Source of the DNA: Pelosinus sp. UFO1
Lineage (GTDB): Bacteria > Bacillota > Negativicutes > DSM-13327
NCBI RefSeq assembly: GCF_000725345.1
Contig: NZ_CP008852.1
Location: 3,092,001-3,156,000 of the forward strand
Length of the DNA: 64,000 bases
Direction of reading: 5' to 3'
Shown: in pieces, positions 61,405 to 64,000 of the stretch
Position numbering within the stretch: the first letter of the stretch is position 1
Layout: each line of letters begins with the position of its first letter
Made by a program: the position numbers and the translations under genes
The notes under the pieces: generated by a model
Database searches by the model: none
The model's input: the letters and a program-made list of their open reading frames with translations, nothing else
Told to the model about the DNA's origin: nothing

Positions 61405-62964
61405 TTAGTCAAGCTGTAGAGGTTTTATCTTGCGCACTACGTCAAGAATCGTACCATCTCTAGCTTCCACAATAGCAATTACTTTATCTTCCCATTCTAG
61501 ATCATCTGGTGTTCCGACAAGGCTATACGCCTTTTCCTGAAGTGACTCAACCGTTACATGAGCTATACCATCTTTATCCAAGCACTCAATAAGATCTGGA
61601 CGCAGAGGATTCACTGCTATGCCATAGTCAGTAACCAATACATCTACACAATCTCCAGGAGTAGTCACAGTAACCACGTTTTTACATACAGTAGCCATGC
61701 GTCCACGAACAAGCGGTGTAACAATGATACAACATTTGCTGCCAGCAGCTGTATCCGGATGTCCGCCCGGAGCACCACGCAAAACACCATCCGAGCCTGT
61801 AATAACATTAACATTAAACTTTGTATCTATTTCCAATGCTGCTAAAACGACAAAGTCCAATTTATTTACATAAGCACCTTTATTGGCCGGATTTGCATAT
61901 TGGCTTGTACAAATTTCATGGTGATTAGGATGCGTGGCAAGATGTTCAATAGCTCCCTTGTCAAAATCCTGTGTATCCAAAAGATGCTTCACCAAACCCT
62001 TATCCTGTAACTGGCAAATTGCACTGCCCATTCCGCCAAGGGCAAATCCCATAGTGATATCCTTTTCCACCATATGCTTTTCCAAAAAACGATTTACTGC
62101 TAGCGAAGGGCCGCCAACACCTGTTTGAAACGAGTACCCCGCTTTAAAATACGGAGTTGCAGCAATAACATTGGCAACATTCTCAGCCATCATCAATTCA
62201 CGCGGGTTGTCTGTCATACGTGCTTCCAGAGTAGAAATCTTTGCGGGATCGCCAACAGAATCCACGATACATACGCAGTCAACGTCAATAGAAGAAATCG
62301 TCGCCGGATGGTTTGGGAAATCCACGAGGGTATCTGTGATGACCACGACATGATCAGCGTAATGCGAATCAGGAACGGCAAACCCCATTGAGCCACAATT
62401 GTTTTTACCGCCAGTCCCTTTTGCATTACCATAACAATCGGAGGTAGACGCCGCCAAGAATGCGATGTCAATATGCACTTCACCAGCTTCAATTGCGCGC
62501 GGCCGTCCACCATGGCTGCGAATAATTGCAGGTGTTTTAAGCTTTCCTGCGGAAATCACTTCGCCAATACGTCCACGAACGCCAGAAGTCTGTATGCCGA
62601 TAACCTTCTTGGCTTCAATATATTCTGCAATAAGATCCTGTGCGCTTCCCAGAGAAGTTGCAGCAATCGTAAGATCCTTTAACCCCATCTCTTCAACGAG
62701 AACCTTTGCGACCATACTCGCTACATAATCACCATTACGGAAATCCGAATGGAACGAAAAAGTCATCCCGTCATGTGCGCCACATTTCTCACATGCTTCG
62801 CGGATGCTTTTGAATATCTTACTCTCTCGCGGCGTTTCATATCGTTTTGTCCGCGGAGAATCTTTTTTGACATATTTTCCGTCCATGTAAAATTTCCCCT
62901 GATAAACCTCTTTTTCGTCCTTCAGAAGTTCATCCGGAATTTCTCTACCTACTGCATTTATCAT
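61405..62964 (-). CDS. citF: Citrate lyase alpha subunit (citrate CoA-transferase)
   Basis: A 519-residue subunit that swaps acetyl for citryl on the acyl carrier of citrate lyase. GREIPDELL at the start, MTFSFHSDFRNGDYVASMV, IIRSHGGRPRAIEAGEVHIDIAF, GSMGFAVPDSHYADHVVVITDTLVDFPN, and SGSDGVLRGAPGGHPDTAAGSKC are family landmarks. The ATG at 62964 has GGGGGC 12 bases upstream. It lies 17 bases after citE in the standard D-E-F order. Confidence 0.95.
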   Translation of the reverse strand: MINAVGREIPDELLKDEKEVYQGKFYMDGKYVKKDSPRTKRYETPRESKIFKSIREACEKCGAHDGMTFSFHSDFRNGDYVASMVAKVLVEEMGLKDLTIAATSLGSAQDLIAEYIEAKKVIGIQTSGVRGRIGEVISAGKLKTPAIIRSHGGRPRAIEAGEVHIDIAFLAASTSDCYGNAKGTGGKNNCGSMGFAVPDSHYADHVVVITDTLVDFPNHPATISSIDVDCVCIVDSVGDPAKISTLEARMTDNPRELMMAENVANVIAATPYFKAGYSFQTGVGGPSLAVNRFLEKHMVEKDITMGFALGGMGSAICQLQDKGLVKHLLDTQDFDKGAIEHLATHPNHHEICTSQYANPANKGAYVNKLDFVVLAALEIDTKFNVNVITGSDGVLRGAPGGHPDTAAGSKCCIIVTPLVRGRMATVCKNVVTVTTPGDCVDVLVTDYGIAVNPLRPDLIECLDKDGIAHVTVESLQEKAYSLVGTPDDLEWEDKVIAIVEARDGTILDVVRKIKPLQLD

Positions 62965-62981
62965 TGTGTGTAGCCCCCTTA

Positions 62982-63893
62982 TTATAAATTTCCCTCATAT
63001 ACGCCACATGCCTTAGCTAACGCCAAAATTCGTCTTGCATCCTCAAAAAATGGAATATCTACCATTTTTCCGTCTACAGTGTAAACGCCAACACCAGCAT
63101 CCGCCTGTTCATTGAAGGAGCGAATCAGTTTCTCTGCGTAAGCAATTTCTTTCTTGGTCGGAGCAAATGTTTCGTGAACAAAACGGATTTGCTTTGGACT
63201 TACGATGCTTTTTCCATCAAAGCCCATTTCTCTATTTTGCAGCACTTCCGCTTGGAAACCTTCCATATCATCGATGTTAGGATACATCGTATCAAAGCAT
63301 TGCACACCAGCTGCACGAGCTGCAAGCAACATCTGGCCTCTGGCAGCCAACATCTCAATGCCGCCTTTGACTATCTGTACATGCATACTCTTTCTGAAAT
63401 CCCCGCCAGAAATTGCACAGCCAAACATTCTCGTCGATGCCGTAACGATTTCATACGCATTCATAATACCTTTTGGACTTTCTAATGCAGCCATTAGAAG
63501 TGTCCTGCCCTCTTCCATTCCGAACTCTCGTTCTGCCGCAAGTACATGTTCTTCAACAGTTTTTACATCCTGTGCACTTTCGCATTTTGCAATGCGGATG
63601 CCGTCAGCACCTCCTGCAACAACACAACGAATATCCTCTTGCCAGTGGGGTGTATCAAGTCCATTGATCCTTACGATAACTTCGGTATCACCGTAATCAA
63701 TTGTTTTAAGTGCATGATACAGCGAAAATCTCGCCGCATCCTTCTGATTTTCAGCAACCGCATCTTCCAAATCCAAAATAATGCTATCGCTGCCATAAAT
63801 ATATGCATCCTTAATTAGACCTGGTTTTTGCGCATTCATGAACATCATTGTCCGCCGGAGACGATCTTTTTTGGGCTTTGCACGTGAAATCAT
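62982..63893 (-). CDS. citE: Citrate lyase beta subunit (citryl-CoA lyase)
   Basis: A 303-residue TIM-barrel lyase that splits citryl-ACP into acetyl-ACP and oxaloacetate. RRTMMFMNAQKPGLIKDA, LDLEDAVAENQKDAAR (metal-binding acid), EVIVRINGLDTPHWQEDI, MAALESPKGIMNAYEI and GGDFRKSM are typical. The ATG at 63893 overlaps the citD stop by 3 bases (ATGA), showing translational coupling, and follows GGGGAGG. Confidence 0.95.
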   Translation of the reverse strand: MISRAKPKKDRLRRTMMFMNAQKPGLIKDAYIYGSDSIILDLEDAVAENQKDAARFSLYHALKTIDYGDTEVIVRINGLDTPHWQEDIRCVVAGGADGIRIAKCESAQDVKTVEEHVLAAEREFGMEEGRTLLMAALESPKGIMNAYEIVTASTRMFGCAISGGDFRKSMHVQIVKGGIEMLAARGQMLLAARAAGVQCFDTMYPNIDDMEGFQAEVLQNREMGFDGKSIVSPKQIRFVHETFAPTKKEIAYAEKLIRSFNEQADAGVGVYTVDGKMVDIPFFEDARRILALAKACGVYEGNL

Positions 63894-64000
63894 TTTACAA
63901 TACCTCCCCAAGGAATATTTTCTTCAGAAATTCCGGCACTTCTAAATACAGCACATTCAACGCGAGCATTCAGCGTGCATTCTAGCGCCCCTTTATCGAC
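63890..64000 (-). CDS. citD: Citrate lyase acyl carrier protein subunit, C-terminal part (runs off the right edge)
   Basis: The last 36 codons read VDKGALECTLNARVECAVFR and onward to PWGGIVK and stop. DKGALxCTLxAR is the conserved C-terminal segment of CitD, the gamma subunit that carries the phosphoribosyl-dephospho-CoA group. The stop TGA overlaps the citE start. The N-terminus, with the prosthetic serine, lies outside the window. Confidence 0.9.
   Translation of the reverse strand, partial: VDKGALECTLNARVECAVFRSAGISEENIPWGGIVK

Noticed and set aside
1-64000. CRISPR arrays, tRNA or rRNA genes, transposases, phage integrases
   Set aside because: Both strands were scanned for regular short repeats, cloverleaf-type sequences and transposase or integrase motifs; none was seen.

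Overview
The window reads as a chromosome segment of an anaerobic, spore-forming, diderm Firmicute of the Negativicutes (Sporomusaceae-like, for example the Pelosinus relatives). The reasons are an Rnf complex in the Firmicute order C-D-G-E-A-B, a split B12-dependent methylmalonyl-CoA mutase with methylmalonyl-CoA decarboxylase subunits, an O-antigen-ligase-type protein that implies an outer membrane, a Spo0E-like sporulation phosphatase, T-box and FMN riboswitch control, and AT-rich DNA with strong AGGAGG ribosome sites. The species call is inference. Nearly every gene is on the minus strand; only a small chemoreceptor-like gene and a DUF1003 gene are on the plus strand. No rRNA, tRNA, CRISPR array, transposase or phage gene was seen.

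Layout. 1-1043: maf (cut by the left edge), a DUF4321 protein and a Gx-transporter/HepS-like membrane protein. 1138-6811: the six-gene rnf operon headed by an RseC-like gene, with promoter and terminator. 6941-15188: an operon headed by the redox repressor rex, followed by a CoA transferase, methylmalonyl-CoA mutase large and small subunits, MeaB, epimerase, decarboxylase alpha subunit, a 48-residue epsilon-like peptide and the biotin carrier. Together these make or use propionyl-CoA from succinyl-CoA. 15228-16233: a tandem duplication holding a decayed copy of the 3' end of the O-antigen ligase gene. 15875-23930: O-antigen ligase, folC, valS with a T-box, an exonuclease and a PAS histidine kinase. 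24000-31600: small accessory genes, a permease remnant, a two-component system with a secreted repeat protein, a cyclophilin, and an Lrp/LysE pair.

31753-47133 is a large sugar regulon. It holds a ribose-type ABC importer, a FucU mutarotase, a xylulokinase-like kinase, a GatD-like dehydrogenase, an aldo/keto reductase, a LacI regulator, a GatY-like aldolase, the L-fucose enzymes (aldolase, isomerase, rhamnulokinase-like kinase) and a PfkB sugar-phosphate kinase. Near-identical palindromes centred on GAAACGTTTC sit before four of its transcription units, so one LacI protein probably controls all of them. 47374-49408 is an Ogt/AdaA/DUF1848 alkylation-repair cluster. 49637-55090 carries an ArgA-like acetyltransferase, a Spo0E-like peptide, a methyltransferase, ribB under an FMN riboswitch, and a short intergenic transcript with a Fur-type box. 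55433-58895 has a chemoreceptor and a secreted beta-propeller lactonase. 58937-64000 has a ketodeoxygluconate-type permease, citG, a broken citC-like gene, and citrate lyase citF, citE and citD (cut by the right edge).

Best candidates for new biology: the DUF1848 protein, which carries a radical-SAM-like cysteine motif at its C-terminal end and is translationally coupled to AdaA; the putative Fur-regulated small RNA at 54960-55036; and the four-operator sugar regulon that mixes fucose and tagatose-type chemistry.
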